A DNA stretch of 64,000 nt from the NCBI GenBank assembly GCA_029204225.1, contig CM055100.1:22693810-22757809 (forward strand). The letters run 5' to 3'. The translations under genes and the position numbers were made by a program. Below are positions 1 to 10,950 of the stretch, in pieces. The number at the start of each line of letters is the position of its first letter. Position 1 is the first letter of the stretch. The stretch is from Diphasiastrum complanatum. Lineage: Eukaryota > Streptophyta > Lycopodiopsida > Lycopodiales > Lycopodiaceae. The notes beneath the pieces are model-generated. The model was not told the DNA's origin, ran no database searches, and saw only the letters and a list, made by a program, of their open reading frames with translations.

Positions 1-658
1 ATCAGCTAATATAGCATAAGACGGTTAAGCTTGATTCCAATCTTCTTCTTTCTCATTTGGTTCACTGAGCTTCATTGCGGCTAACAAAACTCTTCCTGCC
101 TAATTGGAGTCGGCACAGATCTTATCTCAGAAAACAAAATATGATAGAAATTGAAATATTGAGAAATTCGTGACTAAGACGATTAAGCTTGGCAGTAGTA
201 TCATGGAACTACTCTTTGGAGAATGTCAATTTCTCCTGCAAAGCTTGTTTCTCTGCTGAGAAACACTCCTTGATTCTGACCCCAACAAAATCTAACCAGG
301 ATTAGTACAAGGTTTCTTCTTTGGCAAGCTGCTAAAAGGTTTGGTGCCCATCAAAATGATCAACAGGAGGCCTATATTGAAGTTTCCAAGGTTTCTGCTC
401 TACCATCCCATTTGCTCATGATGACCTCTCTCAAATGGCTATGGCATTCATATCAGTAAGTTGTTTTATGGAAAAATCATCACCATTGTTGTGAACTATT
501 GGCACTGAAATTGGAGATTCTAACAGAAAGCTTTTTATTAATTAAAAATAGGCAAGGAAAGGAATGATGAATGATCAGCATTCAGTTTTAGCTGCATGTG
601 TACCACATAGAAGATGCCATATTGCATATCAAAGTGCAGGAGGAGCTAAGTCACAGAG
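1..658. other. No recognised gene
   Basis: AT-rich sequence without a long open frame. I recognise no domain, RNA gene or element end here. It may be non-coding flank, or intron of a gene lying to the left. Confidence 0.4.
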
Positions 659-797
659 TGCGGTTTTTGTGATTCTGATTTGTCTGATTTGGCTTGTCAT
701 TTCATTGTTTTCATTAACGCTCTGATAATTATGTGTTTGTGATTACATGTCCTGTTTTGTACTTGATCAATTGAGCATTGACACATAATCTCACAAA
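659..797 (+). repeat. Left terminal repeat of copia element
   Basis: This 139-bp stretch begins TGCGG and ends CTCACAAA. It recurs at 5708-5846 with three visible substitutions. Its place immediately upstream of copia gag marks it as the 5' LTR. The high identity means either a fairly young insertion or later gene conversion, which contrasts with the heavily broken reading frames between the repeats. Confidence 0.75.
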
Positions 798-919
798 GGT
801 TATGGGCCCACGTACAACTTGAGGAATAGCTGACGTCTGCGAAGGGACAGGAGTACGGAATCCGACTGCTCGAGAGGAGGAGCGAAGGATTAAGCCAAGC
901 AACAAAACGATCAGAAAGT

Positions 920-1345
920 ATGAAAGCGCATGGAGCTGTTGAGCACCGAGCAATTGAGAGGTTTGAAGGAGAAAAGTATGCCTTGTGGAAGTGGAGAATC
1001 AAGATGATTCTCGAAGAGAAGGGGCTATGGGGGATCATGGAGGGAACAGAGGCCCCTCCTGCAGCTGATAGGGAAGGTGTTCCGAATGCCGAGGCTGCCA
1101 GAGCGTTTCAGGTGCGGGAGAAGAAGGCATTCGATCTGCTTGAGCCTGGGTGAAGTGCCCGCTTCACAGGTGCAGGATGCAAAAAATTCTGCAGCGGTGT
1201 GGAAAACACTGAAGGCATATATGAAGGGTCGCGTGGCAAACGTGCTGCTCCTAAGGAGACAGTTGGCAAATACTAAGATGGGAGAAGGTGAGTCTCTGCT
1301 GGAGCACCTTGAGACAATGAAGGGCTTGGCGAGGGTTTCGACTGC
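920..1345 (+). pseudogene. Copia gag (UBN2-type), broken
   Basis: The first frame (920-1153) starts with ATG and has the copia gag pattern F-x-G-x(3)-Y-x(2)-W followed by R-I-K-M-I-L (FEGEKYALWKWRIKMIL). One frameshift near 1150 moves the reading to a second frame containing AAVWKTLKAYM and SLLEHLETMKGLA, the usual mid-gag helices. The coding similarity stops at about 1345, where gypsy RT sequence begins. No zinc knuckle remains. Gag would form the particle that packages the element RNA; this copy cannot. Confidence 0.8.
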
Positions 1346-2146
1346 TCAGAAAGCATAAGCTTTATGCTAAAAAACCTAAGTGTGAATTCTTCGTTGAAGA
1401 AGTAGCTTATTTGGGTCACATTATCTCAGCAGATGGGATAAAGATAGACCCCAGTAAGGTTAAAGCCATACTCAGTTTGGCTGAGACCTCAGAATATTTT
1501 AGAGCTTCAGATCTGTCTAGGTTTGGCAGGATATTACAGACGATTTGTCAAGGAATATGCTCAGATAGCAGTTCCCATGACAAATCTTCTTAAGGGGAAG
1601 GGAAAGGAGTTCATTTGGGATTCCGCACAGCAGGAGAGCTTTGATGCTCTCAAACAGCCTTAGCTACCGGTTTTAAAAGTCGTCGACCCCAATCAGCCAT
1701 TTGTGGTCGAAACAGATGCTAGCGACTTTGCAGTTGATGCTGTACTAACTCAGAGTGGACGACCAGTTGCGTTCGAGAGTAAAAAACTCGAGCCAGCACA
1801 GACTAGGTATAGTGCCTATGAAAAGGAACTCTTTTCCATAGTTCATGCCCTTAAGACTTGGAGGCATTATTTGTATGGTGCGAACTTTGAGGTCCTGACA
1901 GACCATGAAAGTCTCAGATACCTTTGCAATCAGCCTGAGCTTAGAGGTCGGAAAGCTCGTTGGGCTGAGTTAATGCAAGAGTTTGATATGTCTATTAGAT
2001 ATAGACGGGGGAAATTCAACACAGTAGCAGATGCACTTAGTAGACTGCCTATGATAAACGAGCTGAGTTTTACTCAGATTCGTAGTGAGTTACTCGAGTC
2101 CTTGAGAGGGAAGTGCCAGCATGATGCATTCTTCTCTACAATCTAG
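1345..2146 (+). pseudogene. Gypsy RT C-terminus and RNase H, broken
   Basis: Starting inside the RT connection region, the frame reads LRKHKLYAKKPKCEFF, then YLGHIISADGIKIDPSKV, the standard end of a gypsy RT. After a frameshift near 1520 and a TAG near 1662, the frame 1703-2146 carries RNase H: ETDASDFAVDAVLTQ (first catalytic Asp), YEKELFSIVHALKTWRHYL (catalytic Glu), LTDHESLRYL (second Asp) and ADALSRL. The RT active site and everything upstream (protease, gag) are absent. Confidence 0.85.
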
Positions 2147-2439
2147 AACTCAGTCCAGAGCAAACAGTTACAGACTCCATAACCAGTTCCCAGGGCTGGT
2201 GCCAGTTCATCCAAGAATACGACAGCTTCCGTTGAGGATGATGAGTCCGAGTATACGTCAGATGACGTTGAGGATTCTGAGACTGTATTACCCAAGCAAA
2301 CCCCAATGGTTGAGGGTCAATTGACTCAAGGATTCAAATGGAAACAGTATTTTCCATTCAGGATGAGTACTTGCTCTATAGAGATAGAGTATGTGTCCCC
2401 AATTCAGAGGATTATAGGCAACAGGTCAGCAGGTCCTAT

Positions 2440-3691
2440 ATGAGTGTCATGACAGTCCTAGTGCGGGCACCCAGGCATTCAAAAGACCTATGAACTTCTT
2501 CGTAGGCAATTTTTCTGGCCCCGTATGAAAAAGGACGTCCAGCATTATGTAAGCAATTGCCAGAAATGTCAAGTAAATAATGTAGAGCGTTTAAAGGCAG
2601 GAGGGTTGTTACAGCCCTAAGATATACCAGCTGGTAAATGGGAGAGTATCTCCATGGATTTTATAGTAGGCCTACCTAAAACCCAGAAGGGTAATGACGC
2701 TATATGGGTCACAGTTGACCGTCTGACCAAAATGGCTCACTTTATTCCGACCAAAACAACCGTTAGAGCTCCAGAGTTAGCAAGGTTGTTTGTAGATGGG
2801 CTATTTAAATTGTACGGTCTACCTTCCGGCGTCGTCAGCGACCGGGACAGTAAGTTTAATGGAAATTTTTGGAGGGCAGTATTCCATCATCTCCATACTA
2901 AACTTAATATGAGTACCACCGACCATCCACAGACGGACGGTCAAACAGAAAGAGTAAATCAGGTGCTGGAGGATATGCTTCGTACATACGTTAGCAAAAA
3001 GCAGACTAATTGGGAGGAGTACCTCTCAATATTAGAGTTTGCTTACAACAGTACCAAACATTCAGCTACGGGATACAGCCCCTTTATGCTGATGTATGGT
3101 TTTCAGCCATGCTCACCCACAGCTATAGGGTTTAAACAAGAAAAAGTTGAAGCAGCCAGAAAATTTTTAAAAGACCTAAACCAGATGATAGAACATGCAA
3201 AGCGTAGCATCAGGCAGTCCCAGGATCGTGCCAGGCATTATGCAGATCCAAGCAGGCGGGATGTGCAGTTCTCTGCTGGTGAGAAAGTCTACTTGAGAGT
3301 CCCAGTTGACTCTAAAACCCTCAAATCAGGAGTGTGTGCTAAGTTGTCTCCTAGGTATTGTGGTCCTTTTACCATCAGTAGGAGACTAGGCGAGGTCACC
3401 TATGAACTAGAACTCCCACACAGTAGTAAGGTTTTTCTAGTCTTTCATGTAAGTCAGTTACGAAAAGCCTTAACCAGATTAGAAAATATGGTAGGGGACA
3501 ATGTTCTAGTTCTCCCATTGGATTCTCAGCAACCTCCACATGAACCAGAGGAGATTCTTGATAGTAGAGAGACGCAGACTCGTCATACTCTATACCGGAA
3601 ATATCTAGTCAAGTGGAATGATCAGCCTGTTGAGAATGCCACCTGGGAAAGAGGCAGCGTCCTTCGCAAGATTTTCCAGACTTTGTCTTAG
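2440..3691 (+). CDS. Gypsy integrase with chromodomain
   Basis: From 2654 a 345-residue frame is uninterrupted and holds the integrase core: the first Asp in WVTVDRLTKMAHF, the second in GVVSDRDSKFNGNFW and the Glu in DGQTERVNQ. A GPY/F-type module follows (LSPRYCGPFTI, VFHVSQLRK), then a C-terminal chromodomain (YLVKWNDQPVENATWE) ending at TAG 3689-3691. The upstream zinc-finger part (about 2440-2650) survives only as a broken frame, with NCQKCQ as its CxxC. The chromodomain places the donor in the chromovirus branch of Ty3-gypsy, whose integrases are steered to chromatin marks. Confidence 0.88.
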
Positions 3692-3708
3692 AAGACCAAG
3701 ACGGTTCT

Positions 3709-3722
3709 TAAGGGGGAGGGGG
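3709..3722 (+). promoter_or_regulatory. Gypsy polypurine tract
   Basis: A pure-purine run of A and G directly precedes TGTTACGAGC, the start of a 3' LTR, 18 bases after the integrase stop codon. Polypurine tracts prime plus-strand DNA synthesis in LTR retrotransposons. Confidence 0.7.
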
Positions 3723-4080
3723 TGTTACGAGCATGTAACTAGTGCCGAACCCTAGGGAACACAGGAGGTCAGATACCACAGTCAGGGTCGTGTCCAATGT
3801 AGACGACCAACATGGCAAGACAGTGTGAGTAGTGTGCCTTGGCACGGTCCATAGCCATGGCGGGCCTAACACAACATAGGGACCCTGTCAGCGGGATAGG
3901 GCCCCACGTTGGGTCCCGACGTGCAGTTGGCCACGTCAGAGCCACGTGGCCGACACTTGGCAGTATGCATGCTACCAGGCCTCACACTGGGCTAGGAGGG
4001 GCTTGCTTTATATCAGGGAGTAGGCAAGGTTGGGTGGATCAGTTAGTGTTTGCCCTACTGTGGTGTTAGGATCTCTTCCA
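3723..4080 (+). repeat. Gypsy 3' LTR, 3' end not defined
   Basis: The LTR begins TGTTACGAGC right after the polypurine tract. It contains a TATA-like CTTTATATCAGG near 4006-4017. Copia RT coding sequence begins at about 4081, so the LTR is cut or joined there without a recognisable CA end or target duplication. The paired 5' LTR is not in the window. Confidence 0.6.
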
Positions 4081-4680
4081 GTGTTCAAGGTAAAATATGA
4101 TGCAAGCGAAAATGTAGACCGATACAAGGCCAGGTTGGTCGTGAAGGGATACTCACAGATCGAAGGAATCGACTATATGAAAACGTTTGCAACAGTGGTC
4201 AAATTGAGCTCACTTAGGATCTTGATAGCATGGGGAACCATGTGGGGAATGGAAATTGAATAGATGGACGTCAGAACCGCATTTCTGAACGGGGATTTGG
4301 AATAGGAGGTATTCATGAGACAGCCGCCTAGTTTCACCGATGGCTCTGACAAGGTATGTGCCATGAAAAGGGCTTTATATTGTCTGAAGCAGTCTTCTAG
4401 GATGTGGTACCAGAAAATCGATGCATTTTTCATGGAGAACGGGTTTAAAAGATGCTATGCAGACACTGGGATGTATGTAAAAATTGAAGATGGGCTGTTC
4501 CTAGCTGTTGCACTATATGTGGACGACTTCATAATAGTTTGCAACAATAAAGTGAAATTGAAGGAATTCAAAGAAAAACTGAACGGGACTTTTGAAATGA
4601 AGGATTTGGGAGCAATACACTACTGTTTGGGGATACAAACTATAAGAGACAGAGAGAGGGGCTTGACATGGATGGGATAG
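4081..4680 (+). pseudogene. Copia reverse transcriptase, broken
   Basis: The frame opens with [20 protein letters not shown] and [12 protein letters not shown], the copia RT start. It continues MDVRTAFLNGDLE, ALYCLKQSSRMWYQKID and the active-site box LYVDDFIIV, then FEMKDLGAIHYCLGIQ. Two TAG codons (about 4261 and 4303) interrupt it. The region upstream of the RT fingers is missing and replaced by the gypsy fragment. Confidence 0.85.
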
Positions 4681-4702
4681 ACCATATACATAAATTCTTT
4701 GG

Positions 4703-5487
4703 TTGAGAAGCTTGCAAGGCTGCTTACCCGTGGGAATACCACTAGATCCCAACACGAAGCTGAGTAGAGAGATGAGCCCCAACACACAAGAAGAAGAAGA
4801 CAGAATGAAGAGGCCCTATAAGAACTTGATTGGTAGTTTGATGTATGCCATGGTATGTACTAGACCAGATCTAGGAGTGGCAGTCACTAAGCTTAGTCAA
4901 TTCCTAAGCAATCCTGGAGATGAGCATTGGCAAGCAGCAAGAAGAGTCATCAGATATTTGAAAGGGACATCAGGCCTTGGTCTCATATACAGGAGTGATG
5001 AACATCCAATGACAGGCTATGCGAATTCAGATTTGGGGGGGGGGACATCGATGACAGGAAATCCACCAGTGGCTACATATACATGATGGGGGGATCTTGC
5101 ATAAGTTGGAACTGTAAGAAACAGCAATCTACAGCCCTATCCACCACTGAGTCTGAGTGCATGGGAGTTTGTCATGCAGCAAAGGAGTACTTGTAGATGC
5201 AGACCATCTTAAGTGAGTTGGGGATTGACACCGCCAATATGACGCTCTACAATGACAATCAGGGATGTCTATTCCTCAGTAGAAATGCCGGGTTCCACAA
5301 GAAAAGCAAACATATTGCAATACAATATCACTTTGTCAGGGACTTGGTGCAGGAAGGAAAGCTTAGATTAAAATTCTGCAGCACTGATTTTATGCTTGTA
5401 GACATAATGACAAAGTCATTGAGTCGTTTTGTTTCGTTAAGAGATATGATAGGATTAAGAGATGAGAAAGATGATTTTGTAATGTAG
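4703..5487 (+). pseudogene. Copia RT thumb and RNase H, broken
   Basis: RPYKNLIGSLMYAMVCTRPD and WQAARRVIRYLKGT give the copia RT-to-RNase H connection. Later frames contain YANSDLGG (first RNase H Asp region), STTESECMG, TLYNDNQGCLFLS (second Asp region) and KHIAIQYHFVRDLV, ending near DIMTKSLSR. Stops and a frameshift near 5040-5200 separate the pieces. The stop at 5485-5487 ends pol; about 220 bp of untranslated tail leads to the right terminal repeat. Confidence 0.85.
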
Positions 5488-5707
5488 CATAAATGGACTG
5501 TGAAGTGAGAGAGGGTTTTGTGGGTTTGCAGCAACACTTCACAGCCAGGTGAAGCTGACTCGGCAGTTAGGAATCTAGAGTAATGGTTAAACTAGGTACA
5601 CGTAGCAATGATGTTTTCTTGGTAGGTTTAGGGACACGTACAAAAAAGTGCCTTCTTGGCATGGATCACCACGTTTTGTATATGATGGATAATCAATAGA
5701 GAGACAG

Positions 5708-5846
5708 TGCGCTTTTTGTGATTCTGATTTGTCTAATTTGGCTTGTCATTTCATTGTTTTCATTAACGCTCTGATTATTATGTGTTTGTGATTACATGTC
5801 CTGTTTTGTACTTGATCAATTGAGCATTGACACATAATCTCACAAA
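5708..5846 (+). repeat. Right terminal repeat of copia element
   Basis: Partner of 659-797, starting TGCGCTTTTTGTG. It marks the 3' end of the chimeric element. The purine-rich GAGAGACAG just before it (about 5699-5707) may be the polypurine tract. Confidence 0.75.
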
Positions 5847-7640
5847 AACTACTAGTTTCTATGTTCAGGTCTTTCATTACAAAGTGCAACTATTCCACTC
5901 TAGATTTTTACACGCTAGATTAAAGCAGCAACGCTATCGTATTGAAAGCAATCATTTCGTTTTAGATTTGGTCCTGGAAAAATGTGTATCAGGAAATTCC
6001 TCAATTGTGGCAGCGTCAATTTCTGGTTAAACTATTTCTGCCAGTACCACATCTGAAACCTTATCAGAGCTTCCTTTAGCGATGTTTACATTTTGAAAAG
6101 AGCTGGAAGATGTGCCCACTTGATCCTATCTTGAATAGAACACTGTTTAGAGGACGTTTTTATTAAGCTTGGAAGCTAAGAAACAGGCTTAGCTCTATCA
6201 TTGTAACAGCAAAAACAAATATCTTAGTTGTACCCTATCCAAAGAATTATTCTTGCAGTTTGAGAACTGATATTGTTTGAATGAACCTTGAACTCAAAGG
6301 ATCTGAAGTCCAATCAAGTAACGTTTCTTGACCTGCCAATGTTCACAGATGCATTAGACTACGATAAATTTTCTCTAGAGGATGCATATATTCGGATCTT
6401 CAAGCCATTTTCACATGCTTGATTTCAAGTTATGGTTTAGCAGGACACTTTACTTGAAGGATGACATTTCCCCCAAAAAGTTTCGAGAATCGGCCATTCA
6501 ATCACGAGCATAGCTAATCTTTTCTGATTGTAAGTATCTCCTTGATTACAGAAAGAAGAGAAAACTGAAAATAAATCAGATGGAATGTTAGGAGTCACCT
6601 CGCAGCACACAAGATGTAAAAAATGTGAGTGCTGTATTTATCATACTTTAGCTCAACGTTTTGGCCGTTATTCAGCCAGACGTTCCAGTTCTGTTCCAGG
6701 ATCATGTTTTAAATAGCAAAACGAGTCTTATAAAAAGTTCGAGAGATATAATATAAAGTGAGCTCTGTTAGAAAGCGACAAGAAGTGAGCTTGTATAGAA
6801 AGTGAGCTTTCTTTATACCTGGAGGCAATTAATCGACAACTGCTGCTAAAGCCAAGCCTATCGTGAGAAGGATCCACGTTATGAGCAGCTCGAACAGTAA
6901 CGGTGTTTTTCTTTCATCTATTTGCCATGGAATTGCTGCGCCCGCATTCTGCAGTGTTTTGTAGAATCCGCTGAATCTGCGAGTGGCGGTTTCGCATGTG
7001 AGCGTCCCAATGATCCAGCTCGCTTTCTAACAGAGATGGCATTGCAATATCACGCACCCGGATGTGTGTTCCCGCCGAATGCACAAGTAGGTTTGTGCAG
7101 GCGCAGCATGCTTATCGCAATTTATCAGACCCGGAGTTGAGCGCACACAATAATAACAAACGCATGTATCTCTTCTCTGCCCCACAGCCCCTCCCCCAGG
7201 CTGGAATTGCCTCAGAAAAATGGCAAGGGATGAAATCTTGCGAGTGGAAGCTGCAATGGGAAGCTCAGTCTTGCAAGACGAAGTGCATCGAAAGGCGAGC
7301 CAATAGGAAGGAGTTCTGAGCAAACTGTTGGTGGAAACCCTGAGCCTTCAGACAACAATTGAATAATTCTGTTTGCTCTCGTCTTCTGGGAAGGTGGCGA
7401 GCTCTCGTACTTTGATGCTTGGCTTAGTGCTTCATCCGTGCAGGTGATCGGAGCAGTAGCGCTCACACTTTAACTGTCGGCTTAGTGACTGTGCATCATC
7501 TGATCGGAGCAGAGATGAGAGAAAGGAAGACGAGAGAGAGAGTGAGAGAGAGAGATCGGAAAGAGGAAGACGAAGAAGAGGAAATTGACGCTGCCGCCAC
7601 CGCCATGAGCTAAACTCGAGGGCGGGGGGGGGGGGGGGGG
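5847..7640. other. No recognised gene
   Basis: About 1.8 kb without a recognisable coding region. Short open frames around 6922-7320 lie on both strands and match no family I know. The stretch 7530-7600 is purine-rich (GA repeats and GAAGAGGA runs) and ends in a G homopolymer. Confidence 0.4.
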
Positions 7641-7643
7641 GGG
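7623..7643. repeat. Poly-G homopolymer
   Basis: A run of about 20 G residues sits directly at the left edge of the rDNA-like fragment. Such runs are unstable and prone to sequencing error, so the length is unreliable. Confidence 0.9.
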
Positions 7644-7878
7644 CGTGTGGCTCATTTGTTACCTTGGTCATACTTTCTTTAATGCTTCTTGGTTTCCAAG
7701 GGGAGGCTCAAACTTGAGACCAAAGAAACTTTGGATGTCAAGATAACCAATTGAGCCAACACCCTTGAGTCATACTTTCTTTAATGGTGTCGTGCTACTT
7801 GGATACCCATTATTCTAGAGCTAATACATGCATCGAATCTCGATTGTAAAGAAAGATAAAAGGTCGTTTGCCCAGACT
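7642..7878 (+). pseudogene. 18S rDNA fragment, decayed
   Basis: With the SINE at 7685-7768 removed, the sequence follows the 5' domain of eukaryotic 18S rRNA. GTGGCTCATT matches the GAATGGCTCATT segment. Then come TACTTTCTTTAATGG, CTACTTGGATA, TTCTAGAGCTAATACATGCA (a near-invariant 18S stretch) and GATAAAAGGTCG, in the correct order and spacing. Roughly 150 bp of rDNA remain, diverged and ending near 7878, so it cannot be functional. It is most likely a dispersed rDNA fragment. The match is from memory of the conserved gene, not an alignment. Confidence 0.8.
7667..7786 (-). mobile_element. Short tRNA-derived SINE with 18-bp TSD
   Basis: The 18-mer GTCATACTTTCTTTAATG occurs at 7667-7684 and again at 7769-7786 and brackets an 84-bp insert. 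Read on the minus strand, the insert has an RNA polymerase III A box (TGGCTCAATTGG, 7747-7758) and a diverged B box (AGTTTGAGCCT, 7704-7714) about 32 bp apart, as in a tRNA. The long target duplication and the pol III boxes together indicate a SINE copy inserted by LINE-type target-primed reverse transcription. It is short and lacks a clear poly-A tail, so it may be a truncated monomer. Confidence 0.65.
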
Positions 7879-7983
7879 GGCACTTGCAACACACCCCCCG
7901 AGTGTTCCTCCCATCCGCCCACCTGCGGGAGTGAATGGGGCATAGAGCACCAAACATGGGAGAAACCCAACAACTGAGTCAGG

Positions 7984-8028
<45 letters not shown>
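7984..8028. repeat. (CT)n microsatellite
   Basis: About 22 CT units. It forms the exact breakpoint of the minus-strand copia pol that follows: on the minus strand the protein reads into (GA)n after the Cys-Ala-Ile of CEACAI. Confidence 0.95.
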
Positions 8029-8032
<4 letters not shown>

Positions 8033-8584
8033 AGCACAAGCCTCACAAGGCTTGAAATCTTTGGAAAGTGATCTTGGAAGCCCAATAGCCTTATCTTTCT
8101 TGACCATAGAAGACGTAGACTTAAAGTTAGGATGCCCCAACCTTCTATGCCATAACTCCTCCTTAGATAAAAAAGCAACTTCACAAAAGTTTGCATTCTC
8201 ATAAGAATTCAACTTGAAAGTTCCACCATATCTAGATCCATTAGCTAGGACCTCATCATTTTTCTTGATAAAGCAAGTATTGGAATTGAACTTTACATCA
8301 CAACCACTATCAAGCAACTTTCCAACACTAATCAAGTTCTTTGTAAGCTTAGGAACAAAAAGAACATTGATAAGTGCAAGAACTTTAGAAGAAGCAAGTT
8401 TCAATGGAATGTTGCCAATTCCTTCAATAGAGCACTCATGATCATTTGTAGTATAAATAGATCTTTTAAGTCCTTTGTAAGGTACAATTGAGTTAAAAGA
8501 CTCCTTTGAACAACACATATGTGAAGAAGCTCCACTATCTATGTACCAAGCTCCATCTTTCTTGAAAGGTGATGAAGAAAACAC
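8029..8584 (-). pseudogene. Copia protease and pre-integrase, truncated
   Basis: The frame holds the aspartic protease core WYIDSGASSHMC, then ILE-rich strands (GIGNIPLKLASSKV, VLFVPKLTKNLISVGKLL) and the GAG-pre-integrase zinc motif ELWHRRLGHPNF with FKPCEACAI. It should continue into integrase but stops at the GA microsatellite. It is close kin of the copia at 37.1-39.5 kb, which reads KPCETCAISKSHKK at the same place. It continues the gag at 8653-9357 across at least one frameshift. Confidence 0.88.
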
Positions 8585-8652
8585 TTGACTTTCTTCTTTT
8601 TGGTCTTTGAAGTAGAAGGATGAGATGAGTCATCCTCTTCACCATCTTTGTC

Positions 8653-9357
8653 TCAATCCTTGGTTTTGTCTTTGTTGAATGTTTGAGAAAACTGGTTCTT
8701 TCTCCTTCCTTTACGCTTGTCCTTGACAAAGAGGGCTTTGTCACTTCCAATATGCTCGAGTTTGTTCATCCTAGAAAGTTTATAACTTTGCCTAGCTTCT
8801 TCAGAGATAATAATTTTTTGGAGAGTCTCTAAATTAGGCAACTCCTCCTTAATGGCAAAGGATTGAACAAGATTATCATACTCATCTTTCAAGCCATTTA
8901 AAATGACTTGTACAAGCTCATATTGGTTAATTGTAACACCAACACAAGAAAGCTCCCTATGAAGATCTTTTACTCTCAAAACATAGTTTGATGCACTCTC
9001 CTCACTTCTTTGACAACTTTAAAAAATATGATTCCTAAGAGTGAGTATTCTAGAAGTATTCTTTGCTTCATAGATGGACTTAAGTGCATCCCAAGCATCT
9101 TTAGTTGTGGTGCAAGATCCTATTTCTCTCAGAATTTCATTAGATACATTCATCTTAATAAAATGTAGAGCCATTCTAGCTCTCTTCTTGTACTTTGGTA
9201 TTTCAAGCTGTGCTTGAGGCTCCTCCTCAATACCAAGCACTATGTCCATAACATCCTGGAGTATTAAAATAGACTCCATTCTAACCTTCCAAATTGAGTA
9301 ATTAGAGGTACTTAGTCTTTCACCTGCTTCTAGGAAATATCCTCCCACAGATGTCAT
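8653..9357 (-). pseudogene. Copia gag, broken
   Basis: The first frame (9357-9019) starts MTSVGG and has the gag pattern STSNYSIWKVRMESILILQD and EILREIGSCTTTKDAWDALK. After a frameshift at about 9000 the second frame (8979-8653) carries LNGLKDEYDNLVQSFAIKEE and a basic lysine-rich tail. No CCHC zinc knuckle is visible before the protease. The gag fragments in the 45-53 kb array belong to the same family. Confidence 0.85.
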
Positions 9358-10090
9358 AATGTGAAGACTTCTTAGTTATTGGACAATTATATGTTTGAGC
9401 TTGTTCCAATCAGACTTAATGTTGCTACTCTCTTTCACTATAGGTATTTTCAAGGATGTACTACCTTCCTATGTGAAAAACTTGCAACTGTATTTGAGAT
9501 AGATCTCAAATATTCCACAAAACAAGATTTTCTAGATCAGACACTCAAAATGGATTGAGACACTTAGACAAGTTTGAATCCTACTTTTGGCACGTGTGAG
9601 AAGCTTCAAAAGAAAACACTAATGATACTCATAAGGCTCAAATGTATTCAATTAACATCAAACTTAGTCTTGATCTTTAGTTTCTTGTGTAGGATGCTCA
9701 AAACAATGGATTCAGAACAAAGCAAGATTGAATCAAATCAAAAAGTGGTCACTTGGATTTTGGACCTCTCGCTACCCTCTTTAAGAGACACATGAATTGG
9801 TATCAATTTCTATGGAAAGTACACTTCATAAGCTTTTCATCAAGCTATAAGACCACTATCTTTGGATCAAGTAGCAAGGAAATAGAAGGGACTGAAAATC
9901 TTTGATTTTCACATGTGCAAAATTCCAGAATTTCGTACAATCACTTGTCAGACCTGAAAATTCAGTATCAATCCAATTTGATCCAAACATTTTTTAGAGA
10001 AAGGTAAAAAAAAGTGATTAACTATTTTTTTGCTTACATTAGCTCTCAAATTCTTGAACAATCAGAGATGTTAGCATGCAAAGCTTAATT
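9358..10090 (-). other. Copia leader, non-coding
   Basis: About 730 bp lie between the primer binding site and the gag start of the minus-strand copia. I see no coding potential beyond short frames, and nothing else recognisable. Confidence 0.5.
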
Positions 10091-10104
10091 TGGCTCTGAT
10101 ACCA
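10091..10104 (-). promoter_or_regulatory. Copia primer binding site (tRNA-iMet)
   Basis: On the minus strand it reads TGGTATCAGAGCCA, the standard plant copia primer site complementary to the 3' end of initiator methionine tRNA. It follows a CA that closes the 5' LTR (beginning TGACAAATTT on the plus strand at 10105). It lies about 730 bp upstream of the gag at 9357, in the same orientation. Confidence 0.88.
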
Positions 10105-10930
<826 letters not shown>

Positions 10931-10950
10931 GATTTTTTCAATTTTAACAG

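Larger units (their letters stand above)
659..5846 (+). mobile_element. Copia element carrying a gypsy insert
   Basis: Near-identical 139-bp direct repeats (659-797 and 5708-5846, three mismatches seen) bound a plus-strand copia element. Inside, in order, are copia gag (920-1345), a gypsy pol fragment with its 3' LTR start (1345 to about 4080), then copia reverse transcriptase and RNase H (4081-5487). Copia protease, integrase and the first part of RT are missing, and the gypsy piece sits where they should be. All parts are frameshifted or carry stops, so the element is dead. I see no clear 5-bp target duplication and no canonical initiator-Met primer site after the left repeat. The repeats are short for copia LTRs but fit small plant copia families. 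Confidence 0.75.

Noticed and set aside
3839-4069. Open frame in the gypsy LTR
   Set aside because: Lies between polypurine tract and copia RT, inside LTR sequence; no protein similarity.
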